A DNA stretch of 64,000 nt from F23-B02 sp963650165 (GTDB lineage Bacteria; Bacillota; Clostridia; Oscillospirales; Oscillospiraceae). The number at the start of each line of letters is the position of its first letter. The stretch's first letter is position 1. The notes under the pieces were generated by a model, which had not been told where the DNA came from, ran no database searches, and saw only the letters and a list, made by a program, of their open reading frames with translations. Of this stretch, positions 24,038 to 32,226 are shown in pieces. The stretch lies in the NCBI GenBank assembly GCA_963650165.1, contig CAVJKX010000008.1, forward strand, positions 1-64,000. Direction: 5' to 3'. The position numbers were made by a program, and so were the translations under genes.

Positions 24038-26272
24038 TTACGCCTCCCGTATTTTTTTCTTCTGTACGCTTTCGCCGGCGAAGAAGGCTGCGGCACCGAC
24101 GACGATCGCCGCCGCAACGCTTACAAGGATATAGCTGCTGTCGGAAAATACGCTGCCTGCAAAGGCGCTCTCGTCCACGTTGTAGAACAGGTAAATTCCG
24201 CTCTTGCCGTCGGCATAGGTGTAGCCGAGCTGCTTGTTGGTGAGGTTCTGTGCGACGTTTTCGCCGAACATGGAAAGCGCGGTGCTGCTTTCCTTGGGGA
24301 TGCTGCTGCTTTCGTACTGGACCTGCAGGCCGCCCGTTACGATGGGATCGCCCGCCGCCTTGTCCTTGGTGGTATACAGCGCCACCCACTGGCGGCCGAC
24401 GTCGCCGTTTATATCGCCGTAGTCGCCGAGAAGCTTGGTCGCATCGGTCACCATTCCGGCATCGACGCGGTTGCACTTGACGGCATCGTAATATGTGTAT
24501 ACCTTTTCGTCGTTATCGTTTGTCGCCTCGTTTACCATGTGCATCGGTATCGGCGTAAACTCCGCGTTGTAGTATTCATTCATATCCTGCCAGGTGTGCC
24601 AGAGCGAATATGCCAGCAGCGCGACGGTGACGCAGGTCATTATGACGCTGGCGGCCGTCATGAGCCTCGAGAGCGTGACCTTGCTCGATGCCTGACGCAT
24701 CAGATCATTGCCCTTGGCCATGTTCGTGTCGATCTTGCTCTGGAGCGCCGTCTTTTCGGCGTCGGTCACGGCCTTGGCCATTTTCTCGCCTGCCATCTTG
24801 GCAACATCGTAGTTGCCTTCGCCCTCCCAGTACAGCTCCTGTGCCACATCGAGCAGGGTGGAGTTACACTTATATATCCACATTGCCGTCGTGCACACCA
24901 TGGAGAAGCCGAAAACGCCGTACAGGATGAACGAGGTCGTGGAAACGTGATCCCACTCGGAATCGACGGCGTTCTTGCCGGAGGCCGCCTGGAGACGCAG
25001 CGCCTCGTTTGTCATGGCAACGTCGCCGCCGAAGATCGTGCGGTCTACTCCGTCGTAAACGGAGACCTTGTCGCTGTCGCCGGTGAGGAGCTCATAGGAC
25101 TCGGCTGCCTTCTTTGCGGCCTCGTCGCTGTTGATGCCTATCGCAACGAGCTGGTACATGGACAGGAAGTCGATGCAGGCTCTCTGACCCTCGGTCAGGA
25201 CGGAGACCAGCGGATAGAGCATGTAGCGGTCGGCGTTCTGGACGTCGTAGTCATCGCCCGTTATGAGATCATAGAGGGATACGCCGTCGTTAGTGAGCTT
25301 TGAGAGCAGCTCGTACTGCGTGCCGGCCGCGAACCAGCTTGTGTAGTCAAAGTCCTCGTGCGCGGTCTGATATGCCTCGACATCCTCTGCGGACGTCGAG
25401 AAGCTTATCTCGGCCTCGGTGTAGCCTTCAAGGAAGGTCTTGTAGTCGGTAAATTTCGAGGCTATGGCCTTTGCCGTCGTGTCGTACTGCGCGGCAAGCT
25501 GCTTTTCGGCCTCGTTGACGGTGATGTTTTTCTCCGCCATCACGGCGTCGAGCATATCGTCGTAGCTTCCGGCGCTCTTATAGCGCTCGGTCCAGGTGCT
25601 GTCGTTCGTATCGGCCGCCATTGCGATGACGTTCTCGATGGTCAGCACCGCGTCGGCGTTTGCCTGCATGAGGATGGTGGTCATGTCGGCGGTCTTTGCC
25701 TGCTCGTCGGCGGACAGGGCCGCAAACTCCTCGTCGGTATACTCCTCTTTTATCTTGCCGAGCAGCAGATCGCCGAGCAGCATGTCCGTATCGTCGTCAT
25801 ACAGGAGGTTGAGCAGATCGTGAGCCGCCTTTGCGCGCTCCTGACCGGCTGCGTAGTTTGCCCTGTACTCGTTTACCGCAACGATGAAGTTATTTATGAA
25901 GAGCTTTATGTTTTCCTTCTGCTCGTCGAGCAGCATCTGGTAGTCCTGAACGCTGTAGCCGCCCTTCATGTTCATAAGGCGCATATCGGTTATGGCTTCC
26001 TCGGGGTCATTGGTCGTCGTGTAGCCGAGGTACACGGCGCGCTCCGTCGAGCGCCAGTCGTCCGCGTCCTCGTTGAGGTCGTAGTCGAGTATCTCGTAGC
26101 CGTTTTCGGTGAGCCATGCCTTGGCCTCGTCTGCCGTTTTGCCGTAGCTTATGACGACGTCCTTTATGTACGTCTGCTTTGACGACGCCGCAAAGGCGTT
26201 CGCGCAGGTGCTGAAGGTGAGCACCACCGCCAGCACGAGACTCAGGATCGCTTTAAAGGATTTGTTGAACAT
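24038..26272 (-). CDS. Surface paralogue 2 of the tandem family
   Basis: A 744-residue protein with the same architecture as its two neighbours: signal peptide, N-terminal TTT-DPEEAITD module, helical ectodomain, two central membrane helices, FTPIP domain, C-terminal helix and QKKK tail. Its private region is about 445-540: the first helix reads ILYGVFGFSMVCTTAMWI and the loop is a charged, predicted coiled coil (GEKMAKAVTDAEKTALQSK…). The Lys/Arg residues next to both helices suggest this loop lies in the cytoplasm. The gene starts 2 nt after the stop of paralogue 1 and ends 2 nt before paralogue 3, so the three are translated from one message. No enzymatic motif was found. Confidence 0.8.
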   Translation of the reverse strand: MFNKSFKAILSLVLAVVLTFSTCANAFAASSKQTYIKDVVISYGKTADEAKAWLTENGYEILDYDLNEDADDWRSTERAVYLGYTTTNDPEEAITDMRLMNMKGGYSVQDYQMLLDEQKENIKLFINNFIVAVNEYRANYAAGQERAKAAHDLLNLLYDDDTDMLLGDLLLGKIKEEYTDEEFAALSADEQAKTADMTTILMQANADAVLTIENVIAMAADTNDSTWTERYKSAGSYDDMLDAVMAEKNITVNEAEKQLAAQYDTTAKAIASKFTDYKTFLEGYTEAEISFSTSAEDVEAYQTAHEDFDYTSWFAAGTQYELLSKLTNDGVSLYDLITGDDYDVQNADRYMLYPLVSVLTEGQRACIDFLSMYQLVAIGINSDEAAKKAAESYELLTGDSDKVSVYDGVDRTIFGGDVAMTNEALRLQAASGKNAVDSEWDHVSTTSFILYGVFGFSMVCTTAMWIYKCNSTLLDVAQELYWEGEGNYDVAKMAGEKMAKAVTDAEKTALQSKIDTNMAKGNDLMRQASSKVTLSRLMTAASVIMTCVTVALLAYSLWHTWQDMNEYYNAEFTPIPMHMVNEATNDNDEKVYTYYDAVKCNRVDAGMVTDATKLLGDYGDINGDVGRQWVALYTTKDKAAGDPIVTGGLQVQYESSSIPKESSTALSMFGENVAQNLTNKQLGYTYADGKSGIYLFYNVDESAFAGSVFSDSSYILVSVAAAIVVGAAAFFAGESVQKKKIREA

Positions 26273-26274
26273 CG

Positions 26275-28512
26275 TTATGCCTCCCTGACCTTTTTCTTCT
26301 GCACGCTCTCGCCTGCGAAGAAGGCCGCAACGCCGACGACGATCGCCGCCGCAACGCTTATAAGAATGTAGCTGTTATCGGAGAATACGCTGCCTGCAAA
26401 GGCGCTTTCGTCCACGTTGTAGAACAGGTAGATGCCGCTCTTGCCGTCTGCATAGGTGTAGCCGAGCTGCTTGTTGGTGAGGTTCTGTGCGGAGTCCTCG
26501 CCAAACATGGAAAGCGCGGTGCTGCTCTCCTTGGGGATGCTGCTGCTTTCGTACTGGACATTGAGGCCGTTTGTTACGATGGGATCGCCCGCCGCCTTGT
26601 CCTTGGTGGTGTACAGCGCTACCCACTGGCGGCCGACGTCGCCGTTTATATCGCCGAAGTCGCCGAGTATCTTCGATGCGTCGGTCACCATTCCGGCATC
26701 GACGCGGTTGCACTTTACTGCGTCGTAATAGGTATATACCTTTTCGTCGCTGTCGTTTGTCGCCTCGTTTACCATGTGCGAGGGGATGGGCGTAAACTCC
26801 GCGTTATAGTATTCATTCATATCCTGCCAGGTGTGCCAGAGGGAGTAGACCATCAGCGCGACGGTGACGCAGGTCATTACGATGCTTGCATAGCGGAGGA
26901 CGCTCGCCCAGGTCTCCGCACGCGAGCCGGCCCGTATCGCGGCATCCGCCTGATCTCTGGCCTCGTTGTATTCGGCAGCCTTTGCGCGCAGATCCAAGCC
27001 CTCTGTCTGCTTGTTGACATCATTGAGTATCTCCGCGGCCTGAGCCTTGACTGAAGTAAGTCTCACAACCTCATTCTCGTATTTATTGGCAAGACTGGCC
27101 ATACGGGCGTACTTGATCCACGATGCCGTCGTTGCCGCGAGCGAAACGGCAAAGGATGCATACAGCGCTATCGAGCCGCCGGAGATCTGATCCCACTCGG
27201 TCTCGACGGCGTTCTTGCCGCTGGCTGCCTGGAGGCGCAGCGCCTCGTTGGTCATGGCGACATCGCCGTCGAAGATGGTGCGGTCAATGCCGTCGTAAAC
27301 GGAGGTCTTGAGCTTTTCCATCAGCGCATCGTCCATGCTGTCTATCGCGTCCTTGGCGGAGGCGTCGTTGTTTATGCCCAGCGCCACGATCTGATACATG
27401 GGCAGGAACTCGAGGCAGGCTCTCTGACCCTCGGTCAGGCAGGACAGGAGAGGATAGAGCATGTAGCGGTCGGCTCCCTTGACGTCGTAGTCCTCGCCCG
27501 TTATGAGATCATAGAGGGATATGCCGTCGTTAGTGAGCTGCGTCACGACCGCATACTGGGTGCCGGCGGCGAACCAGTTTATGTAGTCGAAGTCCTCGTG
27601 CGCTGCCTTGTACGCCTCTATCTCCTCCTGCGTGTTTTCAAAGGAGATGTCCGAGTTCGTGTATTTTTCAAGGTAGGTCTTGTAGTTTTCTATCTGTGCC
27701 GCGACGGTCTTTGCGTCCTCGTCGTACTCGGCTGCAAGCTGCTTTTCCGCCTCGTTGACGGTGAGGTTTTTCTCCGCCATCAGCGCGTCGAGCATATCGT
27801 CGTAGCTTCCGGCGCTCTCGTATCTGTCGGTCCAGAGCTTATCGCCGGTGTCGGTCGCCGTTGCTATGGTCTGCTCGATGGTGAGCACGGCGTCTGCGTT
27901 TGCCTGCATGAGAATTGTAGTCATGTCGGCGGTCTTTGCCTGCTCGTCGGCGGACAGGGCGTTCCACTCCTCGTCGGTATACTCTTCCTTTATCTTGTTC
28001 AGAAGCGCATCGCCCATGTACTGCTGGCTGTCGTCGTCGTACAGGAGGTTGAGCACCTCGTAGGCTGCCTTCGCACGCTCCTGACCGGCCGCGTAGTTGG
28101 TCCGGTACTCGTTTATTGCGACGATGAAGTTATTCAGGAAGGTCTTTATATTCTCCTTCTGCTCGTCGAGCAGCATCTGGTAGTCCTGAACACTGTAGCC
28201 GCCCTTCATATTCATAAGGCGCATATCGGTTATGGCTTCCTCGGGGTCGCTCGTCGTCGTATAGCCGAGGTACACGGCACGGGCCGTCGAGCGCCAGTCG
28301 TCCGCGTCCTCGTTGAGGTCGTAGTCGAGTATCTCGTAGCCGTTCTCGGTGAGCCAGGCCTTGGCCTCGGCCGCCGTCTTGCCGTAGCTTATGACAACGT
28401 CCTTTATGTACGTCTGCTTTGACGACGCCGCAAAGACGTTTGCACAGGTGCCGAAGGTGAGCACCACGGCAAGCATAAGGCTTATGACTGTTTTAAATGG
28501 TTTTTTCAGCAT
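26275..28512 (-). CDS. Surface paralogue 1 of the tandem family
   Basis: A 745-residue member and the most upstream of the three copies. Positions: signal peptide 1-29; N-terminal module 35-100 ending in EEAITDMRLMNMKGGY; helical ectodomain 110-440 with YPLLSCLTEGQ (353) and DGIDRTIFDGDVAMTNEALR (407); helix 446-466; charged heptad-like loop 468-538; helix 540-560; FTPIP 573; a second beta-type domain with QWVALYTTKDKAAGDPI and GIYLFYNVDE; C-terminal helix 714-736; tail QKKKVREA. The family is not one I can name. Cotranscription with a PrsW-type protease and repeated surface modules suggests sensing or contact functions, which is inference. Confidence 0.8.
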   Translation of the reverse strand: MLKKPFKTVISLMLAVVLTFGTCANVFAASSKQTYIKDVVISYGKTAAEAKAWLTENGYEILDYDLNEDADDWRSTARAVYLGYTTTSDPEEAITDMRLMNMKGGYSVQDYQMLLDEQKENIKTFLNNFIVAINEYRTNYAAGQERAKAAYEVLNLLYDDDSQQYMGDALLNKIKEEYTDEEWNALSADEQAKTADMTTILMQANADAVLTIEQTIATATDTGDKLWTDRYESAGSYDDMLDALMAEKNLTVNEAEKQLAAEYDEDAKTVAAQIENYKTYLEKYTNSDISFENTQEEIEAYKAAHEDFDYINWFAAGTQYAVVTQLTNDGISLYDLITGEDYDVKGADRYMLYPLLSCLTEGQRACLEFLPMYQIVALGINNDASAKDAIDSMDDALMEKLKTSVYDGIDRTIFDGDVAMTNEALRLQAASGKNAVETEWDQISGGSIALYASFAVSLAATTASWIKYARMASLANKYENEVVRLTSVKAQAAEILNDVNKQTEGLDLRAKAAEYNEARDQADAAIRAGSRAETWASVLRYASIVMTCVTVALMVYSLWHTWQDMNEYYNAEFTPIPSHMVNEATNDSDEKVYTYYDAVKCNRVDAGMVTDASKILGDFGDINGDVGRQWVALYTTKDKAAGDPIVTNGLNVQYESSSIPKESSTALSMFGEDSAQNLTNKQLGYTYADGKSGIYLFYNVDESAFAGSVFSDNSYILISVAAAIVVGVAAFFAGESVQKKKVREA

Positions 28513-28524
28513 AGCTATGCCTCC

Positions 28525-29844
28525 TTAATTTCCTTTCTTTTTCCCACTGGTGTTTTTTCTGCCTTTTATATAAATCCACGTTCCGATGATCGCCAGGATG
28601 ATAATTATCGAAACGCAGGAAACAGCTATTATGTTTCCGCTGTTTATGACCGACGCGATAAGGCCGGTCTCGCCGTCCTCGTCCCCGGTCCCGTCGTCCG
28701 TGGTCTCCGCCTCGTCCTCCGACTTGTCGATATCGTAAAACTCGTCTACGGCGTCGGCAGCGGGCTCTTCGCTGACCTCGGGCTCCTCCGTTGCCTCGGG
28801 TTCCTCCGTCGCCTCGGGCTCGGCATCGGTGAAAACGCCCTCGTAAAGAGCATAGATATCGCTGTCTCCGGCGGATACGCAGCTGCACGCCTGGGTGCTC
28901 GCGCTCAGCGACTTATACTGGCTCGAGTGTCTTGAAAGGGTTCTGTCATAGGAGGCGTAAACGCCCGCCCAGTCGCCGAGCTCGAAGCTGTCGCCGAAAA
29001 ATCTTCCGGCGGTGACGTCTATGAGCCGCGTGCCCGACTGCCCGTCCCGCTCAAGCTGCACCTCGCCGGAGCTGAGGCCGAAGCCCGTCAGCGCAGCGTC
29101 CGCGTCGGCTGTTCTGCGGTAGGCAAGGTACGCGACCTCGCCGCTGCCGCCGATATCCTTATCTACATAATGATCGCAGCCGAGCGAGGCGGCGCGGTTC
29201 ACGGCCTCGGCCTTCGTGCCGCCGCTGACAAGGCACACGTCGGCGATATAGCGCTGTATGTCCGGGCTCCGGTACATCAGCAGATATATCTCGCTGTTAT
29301 ACACGCCCTTGTCGAGGTTGGCAAGCGTTCCGTCGCTCATGCGCACGGGGGTCGAGCCGTCGTTTCGCAGCGACAGCACCTCGTCGGTATCGGAAAAGCC
29401 GGACGCCGTGTCCAGCGACGTGATCCTGCCGCCCGCCGCACCGTCGCGCGTATAGTAAAGGTACAGCGCCGTGCCGCCGTTTCCGTAGTTGAGGCTGTTT
29501 TCCGAGGCAAGGCTGTAGCTGCATCCGTCATAGCTGAGCGTCTGGCTACACTGCGTTGAAACGACGAGACCGGTTATCGCGTTCGAGCCCTTTTTATAGC
29601 CCAGATACACGGCGCTTCCGTCACTTGAGACAAGATTCAGTCCCTGAAACAGGACCGAGTAGCCCCGGCTTTCGAGGTTCGATCTCCCCTCCGTTCCGAC
29701 CGCAATGCTGATCTCGGATATATAGCTCGTCTTTGCGTAGGCGCAGACGCTCAGGCTGCCCGCCGCCGTCAGCACGAGCAGCAGCACGCTCAGCGACCTG
29801 AGCGCATTAGCGAATAGTTTTTTCTTTTTGATCAAGGTCTTCAC
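28525..29844 (-). CDS. Membrane-anchored protein with repeated Y-x-GY/LYYT beta modules
   Basis: A 439-residue protein that starts at GTG 29844. It has a signal peptide (to about 37), two N-module repeats (YISEISIAVG…VYLGYKKGSNAITGL and YIADVCLVSGGTKAEA…VAYLAYRRTADADAALTGF) alternating with modules containing ALYLYYTRDGAAGGRI and LDKGVYNSEIYLLMYR. An acidic Glu/Pro spacer (about 340-365, EATEEPEATEEPE) leads to a single C-terminal helix (about 400-422) and basic tail KGRKNTSGKKKG. It is the compact form of the module set used in the giant protein, with an extended stalk typical of cell-wall-spanning proteins. It lies 10 nt after the PrsW-like gene. Function unknown. Confidence 0.78.
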   Translation of the reverse strand: MKTLIKKKKLFANALRSLSVLLLVLTAAGSLSVCAYAKTSYISEISIAVGTEGRSNLESRGYSVLFQGLNLVSSDGSAVYLGYKKGSNAITGLVVSTQCSQTLSYDGCSYSLASENSLNYGNGGTALYLYYTRDGAAGGRITSLDTASGFSDTDEVLSLRNDGSTPVRMSDGTLANLDKGVYNSEIYLLMYRSPDIQRYIADVCLVSGGTKAEAVNRAASLGCDHYVDKDIGGSGEVAYLAYRRTADADAALTGFGLSSGEVQLERDGQSGTRLIDVTAGRFFGDSFELGDWAGVYASYDRTLSRHSSQYKSLSASTQACSCVSAGDSDIYALYEGVFTDAEPEATEEPEATEEPEVSEEPAADAVDEFYDIDKSEDEAETTDDGTGDEDGETGLIASVINSGNIIAVSCVSIIIILAIIGTWIYIKGRKNTSGKKKGN

Positions 29845-29854
29845 CGCCCTGTCT

Positions 29855-30508
29855 TCAGCCGTTTGCTTTGGCTTTCTTAACGAATTTTTTCAGTACGAAC
29901 ACATTTATGACCATATATATCGACACCGGCAGGAAATAGCCGATGTAATTGGCCACGGCCGACTCCGCCTCGACGAGCAGATTGAACACCGAGTGGAACA
30001 CGACGGCCAGATTGAAGCTGCACAGCACGCCGCAGAGGAAAAGCTTTTTCTTCTTATGTATATAAGGTACGAAGTTTGCAACGAGCATCGTCGTGATGCT
30101 GTGCATCAGGCCCGTGCTGAAGCCGCGTATCATGGCAAAGAGGAAATTTGCCGACGCCAGATGCTGCATGAGGATGATTATATTCTCCAGCATTGCAAAG
30201 CCCACGCCTGTGGCAAATGCTACGGTGGTGATGGACTTTTCGTCGTCGGAAAAAACGTAGGCGTAGTATATCACCGGCAGCACCTTGACAAACTCCTCGG
30301 TGATCGGCGTGACGTTCGTCGTCAGGTACAGCATCGTGCTCTTCGTCATGCGCAGCAGCAGGCCGTTGACCTCGCTGACAAACAGACACAGGAACATTCC
30401 CATCAGGAGCGCCACGACTATCTTCCGCGACTGCTTCTCTATCGGTATCAGCATCATGCCCAGCGGGACGGCGATGCAGATAAACAGAATGTAGCTCATT
30501 GAATCCAT
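29855..30508 (-). CDS. PrsW-family intramembrane protease homologue
   Basis: PrsW proteins are polytopic membrane proteases; in Bacillus subtilis PrsW makes the first cut in anti-sigma factor RsiW. This 217-residue protein has about seven or eight hydrophobic segments and all the family marks: EEFVK (71-75), FAMLE (104-108), His136 in GLMHSITT and His172 in FHSVFN. It overlaps the upstream membrane-protein gene by 13 nt and precedes seven surface-protein genes in one operon, with no sigma or anti-sigma gene nearby. Its substrate may therefore be one of the tethered surface proteins rather than an anti-sigma factor; this is inference. AAGGAG precedes ATG 30508. Confidence 0.87.
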   Translation of the reverse strand: MDSMSYILFICIAVPLGMMLIPIEKQSRKIVVALLMGMFLCLFVSEVNGLLLRMTKSTMLYLTTNVTPITEEFVKVLPVIYYAYVFSDDEKSITTVAFATGVGFAMLENIIILMQHLASANFLFAMIRGFSTGLMHSITTMLVANFVPYIHKKKKLFLCGVLCSFNLAVVFHSVFNLLVEAESAVANYIGYFLPVSIYMVINVFVLKKFVKKAKANG

Positions 30509-31158
30509 TTTTTCGTCTCCTTATTAAGAAGCGGAAGAAATACGACGTACAGGACGCCCAGCAGCGCCTGAATGACAACGGGACTGCTGAACGAGACGCA
30601 GTAAAGCCCGACCTCGGCGAGCGTGAGCAGCTCCAGCGCCAGGCACATGGCATTGAAGCTCCGCAGCGCCCTTATTATGCCGCCCTCGACGTCCGGTATG
30701 ATCAGATGCTTGAGGTTGAAGTATCCGGCAAGGCCCGCGAGCAGCAGCAGGACCGCGAAGGAAATGCGCACATCGAGCGCGGCCCCGTCATAGCAGAGCG
30801 CAAGCACCGCAAGCGCAAGCTCCGCCGCCGGAAGTATCAGCGCGAGCAGCCTGTATTTTGCGTATCCCCTATCCTCCTCGTCGAGCAGGTGGTCGATCGC
30901 GCCGACGTTCGGCAGATACAGGAACAGGAAGAACGCGGCAAAGCCCAGAAAGCCGATATTGAAGCCGTCCGGCAGCTCGCCGTAGCACAGGAGCGTCACG
31001 ATATAAAAGGCGCGCAGAAAGACCTGGCAGGCGATCGGGAAGATCATCAGCCGGAAATACAGCGGCTGCTTCCTCCTGTATGTGGCCGTCAGGCCGTAGA
31101 TCAGACCCGCACAGGCACAGATAAACAGATATATGTTTGTCACGGCGGCAAGTTTCAT
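30496..31158 (-). CDS. Polytopic membrane protein, first gene of the surface operon
   Basis: A 220-residue integral membrane protein with seven or so hydrophobic segments, no recognised family. I start at ATG 31158 (MKLAAVTNIYLF) because GAGAGGAGAG lies just upstream; a further in-frame ATG 21 nt earlier would place the Shine-Dalgarno inside the gene. A charged loop (LLDEEDRGYAKYR, about 92-104) sits between helices 3 and 4. A strong promoter lies about 60 bp upstream, and the stop overlaps the PrsW-like start. A partner or regulator of the PrsW-like protease is possible but not shown. Confidence 0.75.
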   Translation of the reverse strand: MKLAAVTNIYLFICACAGLIYGLTATYRRKQPLYFRLMIFPIACQVFLRAFYIVTLLCYGELPDGFNIGFLGFAAFFLFLYLPNVGAIDHLLDEEDRGYAKYRLLALILPAAELALAVLALCYDGAALDVRISFAVLLLLAGLAGYFNLKHLIIPDVEGGIIRALRSFNAMCLALELLTLAEVGLYCVSFSSPVVIQALLGVLYVVFLPLLNKETKKWIQ

Positions 31159-31218
31159 CCGGCGCTCTCCTCTCACCATAAACGCAGCTCAATGCGCATG
31201 ATATAACTTTGACATAGT

Positions 31219-31247
31219 ATTGTACCATCGTGATTATTCAACGTCAA
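31219..31247 (-). promoter_or_regulatory. Promoter of the nine-gene surface operon
   Basis: On the minus strand: -35 TTGACG (31247-31242), exact 17-bp spacer, -10 TACAAT (31224-31219). It predicts a leader of about 54 nt. No comparable promoter was seen in the 2-37 nt gaps between the nine downstream genes. Confidence 0.75.
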
Positions 31248-31316
31248 GCGGTACGCTGCATTTTTTGCCGAATTTTCAGCTTTTCCAACGCTTTGCGCCC
31301 CGTCTGTCCCCGATAT

Positions 31317-31353
31317 GAAAAGCCCGGACCTGACATTGCATCAGATCCGGGCC
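31317..31353 (-). terminator. Intrinsic terminator after the AIM24-family gene
   Basis: The stem GCCCGGA / TCCGGGC (extended by TCTGA/CCTGA-type pairs) is followed on the minus strand by TTTTC. It ends the 31391-32068 transcript and insulates the surface operon promoter. Confidence 0.75.
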
Positions 31354-31390
31354 GTGATAGGTTGTAAGCGGTAATTTTTGGCGTCGAATA

Positions 31391-32068
31391 TCAGCCGTTG
31401 CCCGTGGGGATATAGGGCAGGAGCGCCGAGGCGACGCCGCTGATGGGCATGGTCTGGAGCCAGACCTTACCGGGGCCGGTCAGCACCGTGTTGAACAGAC
31501 CCTCGCCGCCGAGGAGCTTGTTTTTAAGTCCCGGCACCTCGCGGATCTCCATCTTCACGCCGTCGGTAAAGCCTGCGACATTGCCCGTATCCACGACAAG
31601 CTGCTCGCCGCCGGACAGCTCATACTCGACCAGCTCGCCGTCGATCTCGGCAAAAGCCGTTCCGCTGCCGCTCAGGCGCTGCATGATGAAGCCCTCGCCG
31701 CCGAAAAGTCCCGCGCTGAGCTTCTTGTTGAAATGAATGGACAGCTCAACGCCGGCCTCCGACGCGAGAAACGCGCTTTTTTGCAGGATCATGTCCTGCC
31801 CCGGCCTGATGTCCAGCGCAAGTATTTTGCCGGGGAAGCTCGATCCGAAGGTGATCATGCCGCTGCCCTTCGCCGTGTAGATATTCTGAAACATGCTCTC
31901 GCCGGAAAACATCTTGGAAAACATTTTTCCGAGGCCGCCGCCCTTGGTCTCCATGCTCATGTTCGGGGTCATCCAAACCATGGAGCCGCGCTCGGTGATC
32001 ATCCGCTCGCCGTCGCTGAGCTCGCACGTCACGACGGGAAACGCCCCGCCCTTGATCTCATAACGCAT
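31391..32068 (-). CDS. AIM24/TIGR00266-family protein
   Basis: A 225-residue all-beta protein of the AIM24 (TIGR00266) family, widespread and poorly understood. Typical words: ITERGSMVWMTPNM near the N-terminus, a Gly-rich and Met/Phe-rich loop (GGGLGKMFSKMFSGESMF), then GSGMITFGSSFPGKI, GEGFIMQRLSGSGTAF and GGEGLFNTVLTGPGKVWLQT, the terminal signature of the family. No signal peptide; the fold is two stacked beta sandwiches that often form trimers. Gene is monocistronic between a LacI gene and the surface operon. AGGAGG lies upstream of ATG 32068. Role unknown. Confidence 0.88.
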   Translation of the reverse strand: MRYEIKGGAFPVVTCELSDGERMITERGSMVWMTPNMSMETKGGGLGKMFSKMFSGESMFQNIYTAKGSGMITFGSSFPGKILALDIRPGQDMILQKSAFLASEAGVELSIHFNKKLSAGLFGGEGFIMQRLSGSGTAFAEIDGELVEYELSGGEQLVVDTGNVAGFTDGVKMEIREVPGLKNKLLGGEGLFNTVLTGPGKVWLQTMPISGVASALLPYIPTGNG

Positions 32069-32226
32069 GTTGATTTTCCTCCTTAAGTTTTGTGTATGCT
32101 ATTGTATACTGTTTTTGCCCGTGCGGCAAGGGAAAAGCCGCGTTTGACAGCATAAATCGTCCGACGCTGCCCGGGACGTTCGGGAATTTGACCTTTCCTC
32201 CGTCTGCACATAGCTTTGCAATTTGC

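Noticed and set aside
14403..31158. The surface operon as a prophage or integrative element
   Set aside because: No integrase, structural phage genes, attachment-site duplications or tRNA junction was seen; the genes share signal peptides and membrane anchors instead.
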